Program-made: the position numbers and the translations under genes | Shown: positions 16,700 through 25,776 of the stretch, piece by piece | How positions within the stretch are numbered: the stretch's first letter is position 1 | Layout of the letters: each line of letters opens with the position of its first letter | The notes under the pieces: generated by a model | Told to the model about the DNA's origin: nothing | The model's database searches: none | What the model saw: the letters and a program-made list of their open reading frames with translations, nothing else | Source: Firmicutes bacterium AF25-13AC | Lineage (GTDB): Bacteria > Bacillota > Clostridia > Lachnospirales > Lachnospiraceae | Direction of reading: 5' to 3' | DNA: 64,000 bases | Assembly (NCBI GenBank): GCA_003478935.1 | Contig: QUFP01000003.1 | Location: 1 to 64,000 of the forward strand

Positions 16700-17638
16700 A
16701 TGGAAAAAACAAAAAAACAAAATCCGCAGATGAATCAGAATCAAATTGAAAACACAAATCTGCAGGAAAAACAGTTTGAAAAAGAGGCAATGAAGGTTTC
16801 AACTGTCAGCATTGTTGTCAATGTACTGCTTTCTCTTTTCAAACTTCTCGCCGGAGTGATCGCTCATTCTGGTGCAATGATCAGTGATGCAATTCATTCA
16901 GCTTCAGATGTATTTAGTACAATTATTGTTATGGTAGGCATTCATTTGGCTGGCAGAAAATCCGACAAGGAGCATCCTTATGGTCACGAGCGAATGGAGT
17001 GTGTTGCGGCGATTGTGCTTGCAACAGTTCTTGCCGTAACAGGTCTTGGAATCGGCTGGTCAGCAATTCAGTCTATTGCAAAAGAGAGTACAGGAGTTGT
17101 TGTGGTTCCTGGTGTGCTTGCTCTTGTTGCAGCAGTAGTGTCGATTTTAACAAAGGAAGGAATGTACTGGTACACAAGATTCCATGCAAAAAAAATAGAT
17201 TCCAGCGCCTTAATGGCAGATGCATGGCATCATCGCTCCGATGCACTTTCCTCAGTTGGTGCATTAGTTGGTATCGCAGCTTCCAGAATGGGATATCCGT
17301 TAATGGACCCACTCGCCAGCCTTGTTATCTGTGTTTTTATTGAAAAAGCAGCTCTTGATATTTTTAAGGATGCAATTAACAAAATGGTTGATAAGGCATG
17401 TGATGAAGATACAGAGCAAGCCATACGTGAATGCGCAGAGAAACAGCCAGGTGTCATTAGAGTAGACATGTTAAAGACACGAGTATTTGGCAATAAAATT
17501 TATGTAGATCTTGAAATTGGAGCTGATGGTAATGAGACGCTTCGCGAAGCACATGCAGTCGCAGAGGAAGTCCACAACCGCATTGAGAACGAATTTCCAA
17601 AGGTAAAGCACATCATGGTGCATGTCAATCCGGCGTAA
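16700..17638 (+). CDS. Cation diffusion facilitator (CDF) exporter, probably Ni/Co
   Basis: CDF proteins exchange divalent cations for protons at the inner membrane. The 312-residue protein has a polar N-terminus (about 30 residues), six hydrophobic segments and a C-terminal cytoplasmic dimer domain (about 225-312). Metal-site motifs are HSASD in the second helix (SDAIHSASDVF) and HHRSD in the fifth (MADAWHHRSDAL), plus HPYGHERME. AGGAGG precedes the ATG. The NiCo riboswitch in its leader identifies nickel or cobalt as the likely signal and cargo. It is monocistronic, with a terminator after the gene. Confidence 0.92.
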   Translation: MEKTKKQNPQMNQNQIENTNLQEKQFEKEAMKVSTVSIVVNVLLSLFKLLAGVIAHSGAMISDAIHSASDVFSTIIVMVGIHLAGRKSDKEHPYGHERMECVAAIVLATVLAVTGLGIGWSAIQSIAKESTGVVVVPGVLALVAAVVSILTKEGMYWYTRFHAKKIDSSALMADAWHHRSDALSSVGALVGIAASRMGYPLMDPLASLVICVFIEKAALDIFKDAINKMVDKACDEDTEQAIRECAEKQPGVIRVDMLKTRVFGNKIYVDLEIGADGNETLREAHAVAEEVHNRIENEFPKVKHIMVHVNPA

Positions 17639-17696
17639 ACAATGCCAAGCGTTTATCTGAAAGGTGACAAGATTTACTGAGAAAATTGATAAAAAT

Positions 17697-17743
17697 AAAA
17701 ATGACTCTAGTTGAGATGCTGTTCTCGGCTGGAGTTATTTTTG
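17697..17743 (+). terminator. Terminator of the CDF gene
   Basis: AAAATGACTCTAGTTGAGA pairs with TCTCGGCTGGAGTTATTTTT; the T run is at the 3' side. Confidence 0.75.
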
Positions 17744-17822
17744 GTTAAGAATACCATGGACAACATACTTCGAATGAACTATACTGGAAAAAAAGCGCGG
17801 CTGCGCAGAAGTGAGGACGACT

Positions 17823-18539
17823 ATGATTCGAGTAACGATATGGAATGAATATTTGCATGAAAAGGAAGAGCCAGTACGCCATATTTATCCAAATGGAATT
17901 CACGGTTGCATTAAGGAATTTTTGGAGACAGACGAGGAACTGTCAATTCAGACAGCTACCTTTGAGATGCCGGAGCATGGACTGACAGAGGAAGTTTTGG
18001 AACAGACCGATGTACTAATTTTCTGGAGCCATATGCGTCAGGAGCAGTTTTCGGATGAGGTTGCAAAGAGAGTCTGTGATCATGTCCGCAGAGGAATGGG
18101 ACTGATTGCACTTCATTCGGCACATTTCTCAAAGATTATGAAGGAACTGCTTGGAACAAGCATGACGCTTCGCTGGAAACATGGAGAAAGTGAGCGTGTC
18201 TTCTGTACAGCGCCTTACCATCCAATCGCAGAGGGAATACCAGAACGCTTTGATATCCCAAAAGAAGAGATGTATGGAGAGTACTTTGATATTCCAAAAC
18301 CAGATGATGTGATCTTTACTGGATGGTTTTCATGCGGTGAGGTTTTCAGAAGCGGCTGCACATTCCATAGCGGTTATGGAAAAATCTTTTATTTCCAACC
18401 TGGTCATGAAGAATACCCGGTTTATTATATTCCAGAAGTACAAAAGATCATTAAAAATGCAGTGTACTGGTGTAAGCCAAGTGTGAGAAAGACAAGCCCA
18501 CTAGACTGCGCAGAAGTAAAAGAGGTGACGCTTCCATGA
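17823..18539 (+). CDS. ThuA family protein (trehalose-utilisation type)
   Basis: ThuA proteins have a class I glutamine-amidotransferase-like fold and occur in sugar catabolic operons, where they take part in keto-sugar metabolism. This copy is about 238 residues from ATG 17823, chosen because GAGG sits 6 bp upstream; an in-frame GTG at 17811 lacks one. Visible segments are VTIWNEYLHE, DVLIFWSHM, GMGLIALHSAHFSK, WFSCGEVFRSGCTF and YGKIFYFQPGHEEYP. It overlaps the next gene by 4 bp, so both act together. A second, distant ThuA-like protein lies at 36066. Confidence 0.82.
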   Translation: MIRVTIWNEYLHEKEEPVRHIYPNGIHGCIKEFLETDEELSIQTATFEMPEHGLTEEVLEQTDVLIFWSHMRQEQFSDEVAKRVCDHVRRGMGLIALHSAHFSKIMKELLGTSMTLRWKHGESERVFCTAPYHPIAEGIPERFDIPKEEMYGEYFDIPKPDDVIFTGWFSCGEVFRSGCTFHSGYGKIFYFQPGHEEYPVYYIPEVQKIIKNAVYWCKPSVRKTSPLDCAEVKEVTLP

Positions 18540-19411
18540 AAATATCTGTATTTTACGAGCATATCGAAAAAGCATGTGAGCAGACAAAAAAGCCACTTGA
18601 AGAAGTGCTTGAACACGTAAAGAAAAGCGGTATTGATGGAATAGAGATGGATTACGATATGCTGTCATCTGAAGATGATGAACAGTCAATTTTAACGTCT
18701 TTAAAGAAAGCTAGGCTTGTCATAAGCAGCATATACGGCTTTTGTCATTTGGACAGTGATCCAGAAGAACAAAAATGTCTTGATGTAATTGATCAGGCCG
18801 CAAAAAATGGCTGCAGTCGTGTGCTTCTTGTGCCAGGATTTTTCAGTGAGGCAGATGCAAAGATATTTGGAGAGTCTGCAGATGATTGGGAAAAAACAGT
18901 GGCATTTATGCAGTCAAATCAGGTAGTGCAAAATATTATGGCAGGTCTTCGTAGAGCAGTTGCCCATGCAAAAGAAAAGAATGTCATTGTGACACTTGAG
19001 GATTTTGACAGCACATTGTCACCATGTTCTAGAATCAATGCGTTAAAATGGTTTATGGAACAGGTGCCGGGGCTTTGTTGGACGCTGGATGCTGGGAATT
19101 TTGCTTATAGTAGTGAGAACATATTAGATGCATATGAGGTGCTTCGTACATATACTGCTCATGTCCACTGCAAGGATAGGGGAACAGAAAATCCAACATC
19201 AAATGGAATCACAGGCACATATAATAAAGGTCTTCGCCCGGTCAGCGCTGGAGATGGCTATATTCCACTTGATTCGATTCTTTCCTATTTAAAGAGAGAT
19301 GGTTATGAAGGATGGCTTGCAGTAGAGCAGTTTGGTCTGGAAAATCAGTATGATGGAATTGTAAGATCGGCGGAGTATTTGATGAAAGGCGAGTTCAATA
19401 CATGGAGGTAA
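18536..19411 (+). CDS. Sugar phosphate isomerase/epimerase family protein
   Basis: The 291-residue TIM-barrel protein begins with ATGA overlapping the ThuA stop. Metal-site motifs are VTLEDFD, WTLDAGN, HVHCKDRG and LAVEQF. Such proteins with ThuA partners act on inositol-like or keto-sugar intermediates; the exact substrate is not readable. It differs from the isomerase at 15522 in sequence and partner. The gene is complete. Confidence 0.82.
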   Translation: MKISVFYEHIEKACEQTKKPLEEVLEHVKKSGIDGIEMDYDMLSSEDDEQSILTSLKKARLVISSIYGFCHLDSDPEEQKCLDVIDQAAKNGCSRVLLVPGFFSEADAKIFGESADDWEKTVAFMQSNQVVQNIMAGLRRAVAHAKEKNVIVTLEDFDSTLSPCSRINALKWFMEQVPGLCWTLDAGNFAYSSENILDAYEVLRTYTAHVHCKDRGTENPTSNGITGTYNKGLRPVSAGDGYIPLDSILSYLKRDGYEGWLAVEQFGLENQYDGIVRSAEYLMKGEFNTWR

Positions 19412-19419
19412 ATTATATT

Positions 19420-19965
19420 ATGAAACTTGAAAATTTTGTAGGAATGATGACAGGACATTTTGATAATAAGGATCAATTTAATAAGATGCAGGCAGAAGGG
19501 AAAATATATCCATATGCGGAACATGTAAATACAATCTGTAATGACAAAATAAATAACCTTCCTGAAGATTTCAAAGGAAAATTTGTTGTTGAAGAGAGTT
19601 ATTATGAAATTAATGGGAAACGTCATGCATCTCCACATCTTTTCCTTATCACGGAAATAGAACAGGGAATTTTACTTTCTTCTTATGAAATTCCCAAAGG
19701 AGAAGATAAAAATACATTTTCATATGATTCTATGAAGAATGTTGATTATTCAAAACTAAAAAAATCTGAAAAATTTACCCCGGCACTTTATCATGAAAAG
19801 GACGGAATTTGGGAAGGAGGCAGCACAAGCCAGTTCTCTCCGGTAATGACATTCAAACTTTGGGAAAAGTTTTCCAACAATTTCCTGGAAGTATCGGAAA
19901 GCATGGAAGTTAATGGAAAGAGAACTTTTGGATATGATGAACCAATAATTTATAAGCGTGTATAA
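19420..19965 (+). CDS. Conserved hypothetical protein, 181 residues
   Basis: ATG 19420 is chosen because GGAGG (19404-19408) precedes it; the longer frame starts inside the preceding gene. The soluble protein begins FVGMMTGHFDNKDQF and has YYEINGKRHASPHLFLITE and ITY-like strands. The pattern is faintly like CpcT/CpeT lipocalin-type proteins, but I cannot support that from motifs. It follows the isomerase by 8 bp, so it may be co-transcribed. From here to about 24.7 kb the codons look more AT-rich than in neighbouring genes. Confidence 0.5.
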   Translation: MKLENFVGMMTGHFDNKDQFNKMQAEGKIYPYAEHVNTICNDKINNLPEDFKGKFVVEESYYEINGKRHASPHLFLITEIEQGILLSSYEIPKGEDKNTFSYDSMKNVDYSKLKKSEKFTPALYHEKDGIWEGGSTSQFSPVMTFKLWEKFSNNFLEVSESMEVNGKRTFGYDEPIIYKRV

Positions 19966-19973
19966 TCATAACA

Positions 19974-20072
19974 GTGAAAGCAGGCTACCAGGATATTTTA
20001 ACAGATTTTTCAGCTCAATATGAAGAGTGGAAGAAAGAAAATAGTGATGTTAATGATTCATGCCGAAAGTGA
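19974..20072 (+). pseudogene. Small C-terminal-like gene remnant
   Basis: An open stretch of 32 codons (VKAGYQDILTDFSAQYEEWK and on to NDSCRK) reads like the tail of a soluble protein but has no ribosome site or proper start. It ends at a hairpin. It is probably a leftover of a gene lost near the junction with the two-component system. Confidence 0.3.
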
Positions 20073-20107
20073 TAGACCTAATGGTTGTATCCTTTCGGCA
20101 TGAATTG
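20058..20107 (+). terminator. Hairpin upstream of the two-component system
   Basis: TTCATGCCGAAAG pairs perfectly with CTTTCGGCATGAA about 20 bp later. The following T run is poor, so terminator function is likely but not certain. Confidence 0.5.
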
Positions 20108-20135
20108 TTATATTCAATTATTAAGGCCACTATTG

Positions 20136-20165
20136 TTGTGTTTTTATTGTGTTTTATCGTATAAT
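20136..20165 (+). promoter_or_regulatory. Promoter of the two-component/ABC operon
   Basis: TTGTGT and TATAAT (20160-20165) are spaced 18 bp apart, and GGAGGT follows at 20175, just before the regulator start. Confidence 0.5.
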
Positions 20166-20187
20166 ATGGATACTGGAGGTGGTTTGG

Positions 20188-20862
20188 ATGAAATACAAGA
20201 TTTTAGTTGTAGATGATGATAAAGAATTGGTGAAAATGCTTTGTAGTTATTTTAATATGAAACAATATGAAACCATTACAGCTACAGACGGAATGGAAGC
20301 ATTAAATAAAATAAAAATGAAACCGGATATTATTTTATTGGATATCAACATGCCACATATGGATGGGATTGAAGTATGTCGTCTGATACGCAGTAAAGTG
20401 TTATGTCCAATTTTATTTCTGACAGCAAGAGTTGATGAAGATGATAAAATTAATGGGCTGCTTTCGGGCGGGGATGATTATATTACAAAACCGTTTAGTC
20501 TTCGGGAGTTGGAAGCGAGGATTGTTACAAACATAAAGAGAGAAGAAAGGCATCAACAAAAAACAAAATACCGTTTCATGGATGAAATGCTGATTGATTA
20601 TTCTGAAAAAATAGTAGCTATAGCTGGACACAGGATGGAGTTCACAAAAATTGAATATCAGATTATTGAATTCTTATCCATGCATCCAGGGCAGGTGTTT
20701 GATAAAGAACGTATATATGCACAAGTCTGTGGATATGATGCACAAGGGGACAGTAGAACGATAACGGAATTAGTACGGCGTATAAGGAAAAAAATAGCGG
20801 ATTATTCAGAAAAAGAGTACATAGAAACTGTATGGGGGATTGGATACCGATGGAAAAAATAA
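20188..20862 (+). CDS. OmpR/PhoB family response regulator
   Basis: The 224-residue protein starts at ATG 20188 with GGAGGT upstream. The receiver domain (1-120) has the acidic pair DDD at 9-11, phosphoacceptor D52 in LLDINMP, Thr in LTAR and Lys in TKPF. The C-terminal winged helix (about 130-224) is OmpR-like, ending ETVWGIGYRWKK. It should bind promoter DNA when phosphorylated by the kinase that overlaps its 3' end. Likely targets are its own operon or the ABC genes downstream. Confidence 0.92.
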   Translation: MKYKILVVDDDKELVKMLCSYFNMKQYETITATDGMEALNKIKMKPDIILLDINMPHMDGIEVCRLIRSKVLCPILFLTARVDEDDKINGLLSGGDDYITKPFSLRELEARIVTNIKREERHQQKTKYRFMDEMLIDYSEKIVAIAGHRMEFTKIEYQIIEFLSMHPGQVFDKERIYAQVCGYDAQGDSRTITELVRRIRKKIADYSEKEYIETVWGIGYRWKK

Positions 20863-22028
20863 GAAATTTGTCACTGAAAAAAACAATTCTGCTTTATTTT
20901 GTAATCAGCTTAACGGCAACATTTCTGTTATCTGGATTTACAGTTCATTTTGCAAGAAATATGCAGAATAAAATATGGGAAAAATATATTGATTATGCAG
21001 ATTATACGGACGTGTTTCAGCAATATGGAAAGAAATACGAGATTGAGATATCAAGACCTAATCAATCGCAAATGAATCGTTTGGACTATCATCTTTCGGA
21101 AATGTGTGACTTTATGGAAACATATTCGGTACTGATTTTTTCGATTGTTGGGAGTGTAGCTGCGGTATTCTTTTTTTATAAAAATAAGTTAAAGACACCT
21201 CTACAGGAACTAAAAGATGCCTCACAAATGATTGCAGATAATGAACTGGATTTTCATGTGTCCTATGAAAATAAAGATGAGATGGGAACTTTGTGTAAAG
21301 AATTTGAAATGATGCGAAGTGCCTTAGCAGATAACAACAGAAAGATGTGGCGAATGATTGATGACGAGAAGGCTTTGCGGAATGCAATTGCACATGATAT
21401 ACGTTCTCCACTTTCCATATTGCGTGGGTATCAGGAAATGCTCTTAGAGTTTGTTTCTGCTGAGAGTATAAAAACAGAGGATGTTATTGATATCTTACAA
21501 ACAGGCATGTATCAGATTGACCGTATAGAGCATTTCACGGAAAACATGAGAAAAATATCCCATTTAGAACAGAGAGAACTGCAATGCTCAGAGATAGAAT
21601 TATTAAAACTGGCAAAAAAGATTGAGGCAGAAGCTGCCATGCTGTCCAAGAAGGAAAGTAAATTATGTAAGGTAGAAAGAGCGCAGGAACAAAACATTGT
21701 GAAAGTGGATGAGGAACTTGTCATGGAAGTGATAGACAACTTACTGGAAAATGCGGTTCGATATGCACAAAAAAGTATTGCTTTGCAGATAAAGAAAAAG
21801 GATGGTTTTCTTATAATTTCTGTTGAAGATGATGGAATAGGATTTGTGGATACTGAGGAAAAAGTAACAGAACCATTTTATCATAAGAATCCACAAGATG
21901 ATTTAAAGCATTTTGGCCTTGGTATGTATATTTCTCGTATTTTCTGTGAAAAGCATGGAGGAAATTTGAAAATATATAATGCCAGACAAGGCGGTGCTCA
22001 TGTAGAAGCTCTTTTCAAAGCTGAATAA
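20850..22028 (+). CDS. Membrane sensor histidine kinase
   Basis: The start is ATG 20850, overlapping the regulator by 13 bp, with GGGGGAT upstream. Order of parts in 392 residues: TM helix at 12-34, a short extracellular loop of about 50 residues, a second TM near 90-110, HAMP (to about 165), HisKA with H182 in IAHDIRSPLSIL, and an ATPase domain with N box NLLENAVRYA, G1 EDDGIGF and G2 HFGLGMYI. The small outer loop fits kinases that sense envelope stress or act with an ABC exporter. It is co-transcribed with the regulator; a hairpin with T run follows. Confidence 0.92.
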   Translation: MEKIRNLSLKKTILLYFVISLTATFLLSGFTVHFARNMQNKIWEKYIDYADYTDVFQQYGKKYEIEISRPNQSQMNRLDYHLSEMCDFMETYSVLIFSIVGSVAAVFFFYKNKLKTPLQELKDASQMIADNELDFHVSYENKDEMGTLCKEFEMMRSALADNNRKMWRMIDDEKALRNAIAHDIRSPLSILRGYQEMLLEFVSAESIKTEDVIDILQTGMYQIDRIEHFTENMRKISHLEQRELQCSEIELLKLAKKIEAEAAMLSKKESKLCKVERAQEQNIVKVDEELVMEVIDNLLENAVRYAQKSIALQIKKKDGFLIISVEDDGIGFVDTEEKVTEPFYHKNPQDDLKHFGLGMYISRIFCEKHGGNLKIYNARQGGAHVEALFKAE

Positions 22029-22042
22029 AAATACTTTATAAG

Positions 22043-22078
22043 GCTGAAATCACAAATAAAGTGGTTTTAGTCTTTTTT
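22043..22078 (+). terminator. Terminator or attenuator between kinase and ABC genes
   Basis: GCTGAAATCAC pairs with GTGGTTTTAGT (some G-T pairs), followed by CTTTTTTG. It lies inside an otherwise continuous gene cluster, so it may lower ABC expression relative to the two-component genes. Confidence 0.6.
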
Positions 22079-22144
22079 GTTGTGAATTTATTGAGAATTG
22101 ATTTGTATGATGGTGTTAAAGAAATAAAGAAAGGAAGAGATACA

Positions 22145-23215
22145 ATGAAAACAATCATAAAAAGAAGTATACTTGATTATTTAAAGAACCCTGTTTTGTG
22201 GATTGGCTTGATTATTATAGTTGCCAGTATGTATCAATGTCTGTCATCGTATTTGCAAATTCATTATATCAAACAGAATGAACAGATCACACAAAATGAC
22301 GTAGCATTGGAAGATGCTGATGTCATGGATGGGTACATTCCCACATCTGATGATAAAGAAAGAAGAAGGGAGTGGGAAGATACGATCAAAGAGACGTTAA
22401 TGGACACATCCCAAAATGGTTTTGGATTTAGCAGGCAGGAAGCAGATCATGTAATGAAAGAAATTCAGAATATGGATGTAAAGACTGCTTCTGAGTTTTT
22501 GGAATCCCAATATGGCTATTATAATGCATTATATGCTTATGAAGACCTTGAAATTCATAAGGGGACAGCAGAAGAAATCAATCATTATATCGAGAGGAAA
22601 TTATCCGAACATTCTTTTTCCTGGTACTTTGCCAAAAAGTTCACGGATTTTGCAGGATTGCATATGGCCTTTTTTGCAACAGTCTTGCTATCATTTTTAT
22701 TTATTCAGGATACACGAAAAAATACCTATGAATTATTACATACAAAGCCTATTACGGCAATCCAATATATATGCGGGAAAGTAATAAGCGGATTCATTAG
22801 TATGTTGGGCGTATTAGTGATTTTGAATGTTATATTCTTTATGCTGTGTTTGAAAACGTCTTTAGAATCGGGCTTTCCAGTAACACCAATTGATTTTTGC
22901 GTGAATTCTCTGATCTATATTGTGCCGAATCTTTTGATGATATGTTGTGTCTATACAATTACAGCATTAATATTTAAAAATCCGCTTCCGGCAGCACCAG
23001 TTTTGTTTTTACACATTATATATTCAAATTTGCTGACCATGAAGAATGATATTTATTATATGAGACCGTTCTCTATTATGGTGCGATTTCCTGGCAGGTT
23101 TTTTGAAACACATGCAGCCAAAATGTCAAATATAAATCAGATTATGCTTGTAATTTCATCATTTATATTAGTATGTATTTCTGTTACAATCTGGAAAAGG
23201 AGGAGGGTTCATTGA
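22145..23215 (+). CDS. ABC-2 type transporter permease
   Basis: The start is ATG 22145 after GAAAGGAAGAG. The 356-residue protein has an N-terminal TM, a soluble outer segment of about 140 residues (35-175), and then five or so TM helices. This layout is that of ABC-2 permeases such as those of peptide or bacteriocin self-protection exporters. It overlaps the next permease gene. The substrate is unknown; the pairing with a two-component system suggests a stress- or antibiotic-responsive exporter. Confidence 0.75.
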   Translation: MKTIIKRSILDYLKNPVLWIGLIIIVASMYQCLSSYLQIHYIKQNEQITQNDVALEDADVMDGYIPTSDDKERRREWEDTIKETLMDTSQNGFGFSRQEADHVMKEIQNMDVKTASEFLESQYGYYNALYAYEDLEIHKGTAEEINHYIERKLSEHSFSWYFAKKFTDFAGLHMAFFATVLLSFLFIQDTRKNTYELLHTKPITAIQYICGKVISGFISMLGVLVILNVIFFMLCLKTSLESGFPVTPIDFCVNSLIYIVPNLLMICCVYTITALIFKNPLPAAPVLFLHIIYSNLLTMKNDIYYMRPFSIMVRFPGRFFETHAAKMSNINQIMLVISSFILVCISVTIWKRRRVH

Positions 23216-23868
23216 AAACGGAACTAAAAAACTGCCTGTCGTTATATAAGATTTTTTATTCATGTGCATTTATACTGATATTGTGTGCTATTCATCCGAT
23301 TGTATACTATGAAGAAATCGGTTCAGCGATTCAGTCTCCAATAGCATTTTTAACAATTATTTTTTGTAGTGACACATATTTGATGGAAGTAAAAAGTAAG
23401 CGTGCCGATGTATTTCATTTGTATGATCAAAAAAAGCAGTTAAAAGTAATATCGCAGAGAGTGGGCGTTCAAATATTATATTTATTAATACTTTCCTGTG
23501 TTGGATATGTTTTGTTTTTCTGGCAAAAACCGGGCAGTGTAAACGAAGGCGTTTCGGGTACTCAGATATTTCTTTTATTTTTCATTGCAATGTTCGGAAC
23601 CATCTGGCTTTGGAGTATATGCTCTGTGATTTTATGTACATTGCTTGGAAATATGTGGGCAGGTATAGGATGTTTATTTGGAATTGTCATTGGACTTATA
23701 TCAAAAGCGGGAAGTTCATTTTTCGGAAATCTGGGATTGTTTTCTTTCAGCTCTTGTGAACCTACTCAATTAATGTCTAAGAGTTGGATTTATGGAACGC
23801 TTGTGTCTTTTATAGCAGGGCTGTTTTTATTTGCAGTATTACCAATGGCTTTAAAGAAAAGAGGATAG
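23212..23868 (+). CDS. Second ABC transporter permease (TTG start)
   Basis: TTG 23212 overlaps the stop of the preceding gene and is preceded by GGAGGAGG, so I prefer it to the upstream ATG. The 218-residue protein is almost entirely hydrophobic, with about six helices. With the preceding permease it probably forms the membrane part of a heterodimeric exporter. It ends 3 bp before the ATPase gene. I recognise no specific subfamily. Confidence 0.65.
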   Translation: MKTELKNCLSLYKIFYSCAFILILCAIHPIVYYEEIGSAIQSPIAFLTIIFCSDTYLMEVKSKRADVFHLYDQKKQLKVISQRVGVQILYLLILSCVGYVLFFWQKPGSVNEGVSGTQIFLLFFIAMFGTIWLWSICSVILCTLLGNMWAGIGCLFGIVIGLISKAGSSFFGNLGLFSFSSCEPTQLMSKSWIYGTLVSFIAGLFLFAVLPMALKKRG

Positions 23869-23871
23869 ATT

Positions 23872-24744
23872 ATGAGTATTAGAATAAATGATTTAACAGT
23901 TAGATTTAAAAATGGTGTAGTTGCAGTAAATAAGGCATCTCTTGAAATACCTAAGGGAATTTACGGACTTTTGGGAGAGAATGGTGCTGGAAAAACCACT
24001 TTGATGAGGGTTCTTACAACCGTTTTAAAACAAACGGAAGGAATGGTTTCGCTTGATGGAATTTTGTATAACGAGGGAAATTATGAGAAAATACAGAAAA
24101 AGATTGGCTATCTTCCGCAGGAAATCGATTTATATCCGAATTTGACGGTAAAAGAATGTCTCTTATATATGGGAGGGCTATCAGGAGTATCCAGAAATGA
24201 CCTTGAACAAAGAATTACCTATTATCTGGAAAAGACTTCTCTTACAGAGCATCAGAATAAAAAAATGCGGCAATTATCTGGTGGTATGAAGAGACGTGTC
24301 GGACTTATACAGGCACTTCTTAATAATCCAGATTTTTTGATTATTGATGAACCTACCACTGGGTTAGATCCAGAAGAAAGAATCAGGATCCGCAATCTTC
24401 TGGTTGATTTTTCAAAGGATAGAACGGTGCTGTTTTCCACTCATGTAGTAGAAGATTTAGCAGCAACCTGTACACAGCTTGCCATTATGAAAAAGGGAAG
24501 TTTTTTATATTGTGGAAGCGTGAGTGGGTTGCTGGAAAATGCAAAGGGCTGTGTTTGGAGTTGTACGGTACAAAATGCAGAAGAAGCCCGTTTGTTAGAA
24601 ACCAATTATTCTATTTCATCTAAGCATTATGTAGAAAATGGAATTTATATGAAAGTGTTAAGCAAAGAAAAGCCAAATGAAAATTGTATCCCAGATAATG
24701 AAATCACTTTGGAAGATGCATATATTTATTTGACGAATAGCTAG
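23872..24744 (+). CDS. ABC transporter ATP-binding protein
   Basis: The 290-residue ATPase has Walker A GENGAGKTT, signature LSGGMKRRVGLIQAL, Walker B FLIIDEPTTGLDP and H-loop STHVVED, all in order. The C-terminal 70 residues form the small extra domain seen in ABC-2 exporters of the CcmA/NatA type. It energises the two permeases upstream. Ribosome site AGAGGAT. A strong terminator follows. Confidence 0.93.
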   Translation: MSIRINDLTVRFKNGVVAVNKASLEIPKGIYGLLGENGAGKTTLMRVLTTVLKQTEGMVSLDGILYNEGNYEKIQKKIGYLPQEIDLYPNLTVKECLLYMGGLSGVSRNDLEQRITYYLEKTSLTEHQNKKMRQLSGGMKRRVGLIQALLNNPDFLIIDEPTTGLDPEERIRIRNLLVDFSKDRTVLFSTHVVEDLAATCTQLAIMKKGSFLYCGSVSGLLENAKGCVWSCTVQNAEEARLLETNYSISSKHYVENGIYMKVLSKEKPNENCIPDNEITLEDAYIYLTNS

Positions 24745-24753
24745 AATTATTAA

Positions 24754-24780
24754 GGCCCGCTGTTTGGCGGGCCATTTTTT
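24754..24780 (+). terminator. Terminator of the two-component/ABC cluster
   Basis: GGCCCGC-6-GCGGGCC followed by ATTTTTT. Confidence 0.9.
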
Positions 24781-24798
24781 GTTTTCTTGCAATGACTG

Positions 24799-25650
24799 TC
24801 ACGTTGTAATATAGGTGTCATACCCAGCAGCACGCAGACGGTATTCCATGCGGATTGCATTTTCGAGGCGAGAGAATGCGCCAACTTGAACCTTATACAA
24901 GTCGCCGTCCATTAAAATAAAAGCTGGAAAACCTTCTTCTGTGAGCTGAGAATTTAATTCGTAGGCATAATTTCTGTTTTTAAAGGCACCGACTTGAACA
25001 CGGTAAAGTTTAGAGGCAGGTGTATTGTCAGATAGAGGAGAAGGCGGCCGTTCATTTTGAGTGTTGTTGGAGATTTCAGGAGGATAAGATGCTGATGAGA
25101 TTGAATCAGGCAGCTGACCTTCATTTTTAAGTGTTTCCAGTATTCCATTTGAAATTGCAGCAGCTATTTCCTCAAACTCCTCGTCAAATTTTAGATTGTC
25201 AGCATCATTGTCGATAAAACCAGTTTCAATTAAAACAGCAGGCATGCGAGAACGACGAAGCACCGCAAGGCCAGGGCGCTCAATTACGCCAATATCGCGA
25301 AAACCAAGTGCAGCAAGCTCTCTGTTAATATCGCGTGCCATTTGTGCAGCTACGCCGCGGTCAGCATAGACTAGTGTTTCAATGCCAGAGGCGTTTCCTG
25401 CGATTGGAGAGGCATTTCGATGAAAGGATATTAGATAATCAGCACCGCTTTCATTTGCAATCATTGCCTTTCGATAAGGACTGTCATAAACATCATCTGT
25501 GCGTGTATACAAAACATCAACACCGTTTTGAGAGAGTAGTTCACCGACGGCAAGAGCCAGTCTAAGATTATCATCTTTTTCCTGTCTTCCCTTATAGACA
25601 GCACCGGGATCCATTCCGCCGTGGCCGGGATCAATAATAACAGTTGGCAT
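24799..25650 (-). CDS. N-acetylmuramoyl-L-alanine amidase with two SPOR-like repeats
   Basis: Amidase_3 enzymes cut the bond between N-acetylmuramic acid and the stem peptide. Residues 1-175 carry the zinc site: His in IDPGHGGMDPG, Glu in GRQEKDDN, a second His in ISFHRNAS and the catalytic Glu in LIETGFIDN. After a Pro/Ser-rich linker (about 190-215) there are two tandem SPOR-type repeats (YRVQVGAF and YKVQVGAF), which bind denuded glycan. No signal peptide is visible (MPTVIIDPGHGG), unusual for a wall enzyme, so it may be released at spore-mother-cell lysis. The gene is divergent from nudC. Confidence 0.88.
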   Translation of the reverse strand: MPTVIIDPGHGGMDPGAVYKGRQEKDDNLRLALAVGELLSQNGVDVLYTRTDDVYDSPYRKAMIANESGADYLISFHRNASPIAGNASGIETLVYADRGVAAQMARDINRELAALGFRDIGVIERPGLAVLRRSRMPAVLIETGFIDNDADNLKFDEEFEEIAAAISNGILETLKNEGQLPDSISSASYPPEISNNTQNERPPSPLSDNTPASKLYRVQVGAFKNRNYAYELNSQLTEEGFPAFILMDGDLYKVQVGAFSRLENAIRMEYRLRAAGYDTYITT

Positions 25651-25776
25651 GTAGGAATCCTCAAAAAGTTTGCTCCTTATAGGATATGTTTGTTTATATA
25701 TTGTGGTTCCTGTTTAAACAGAACTAATTGCATATGATTTGTAACTGTGATAGGATATTTGCAGGAGGAGAAAAAC

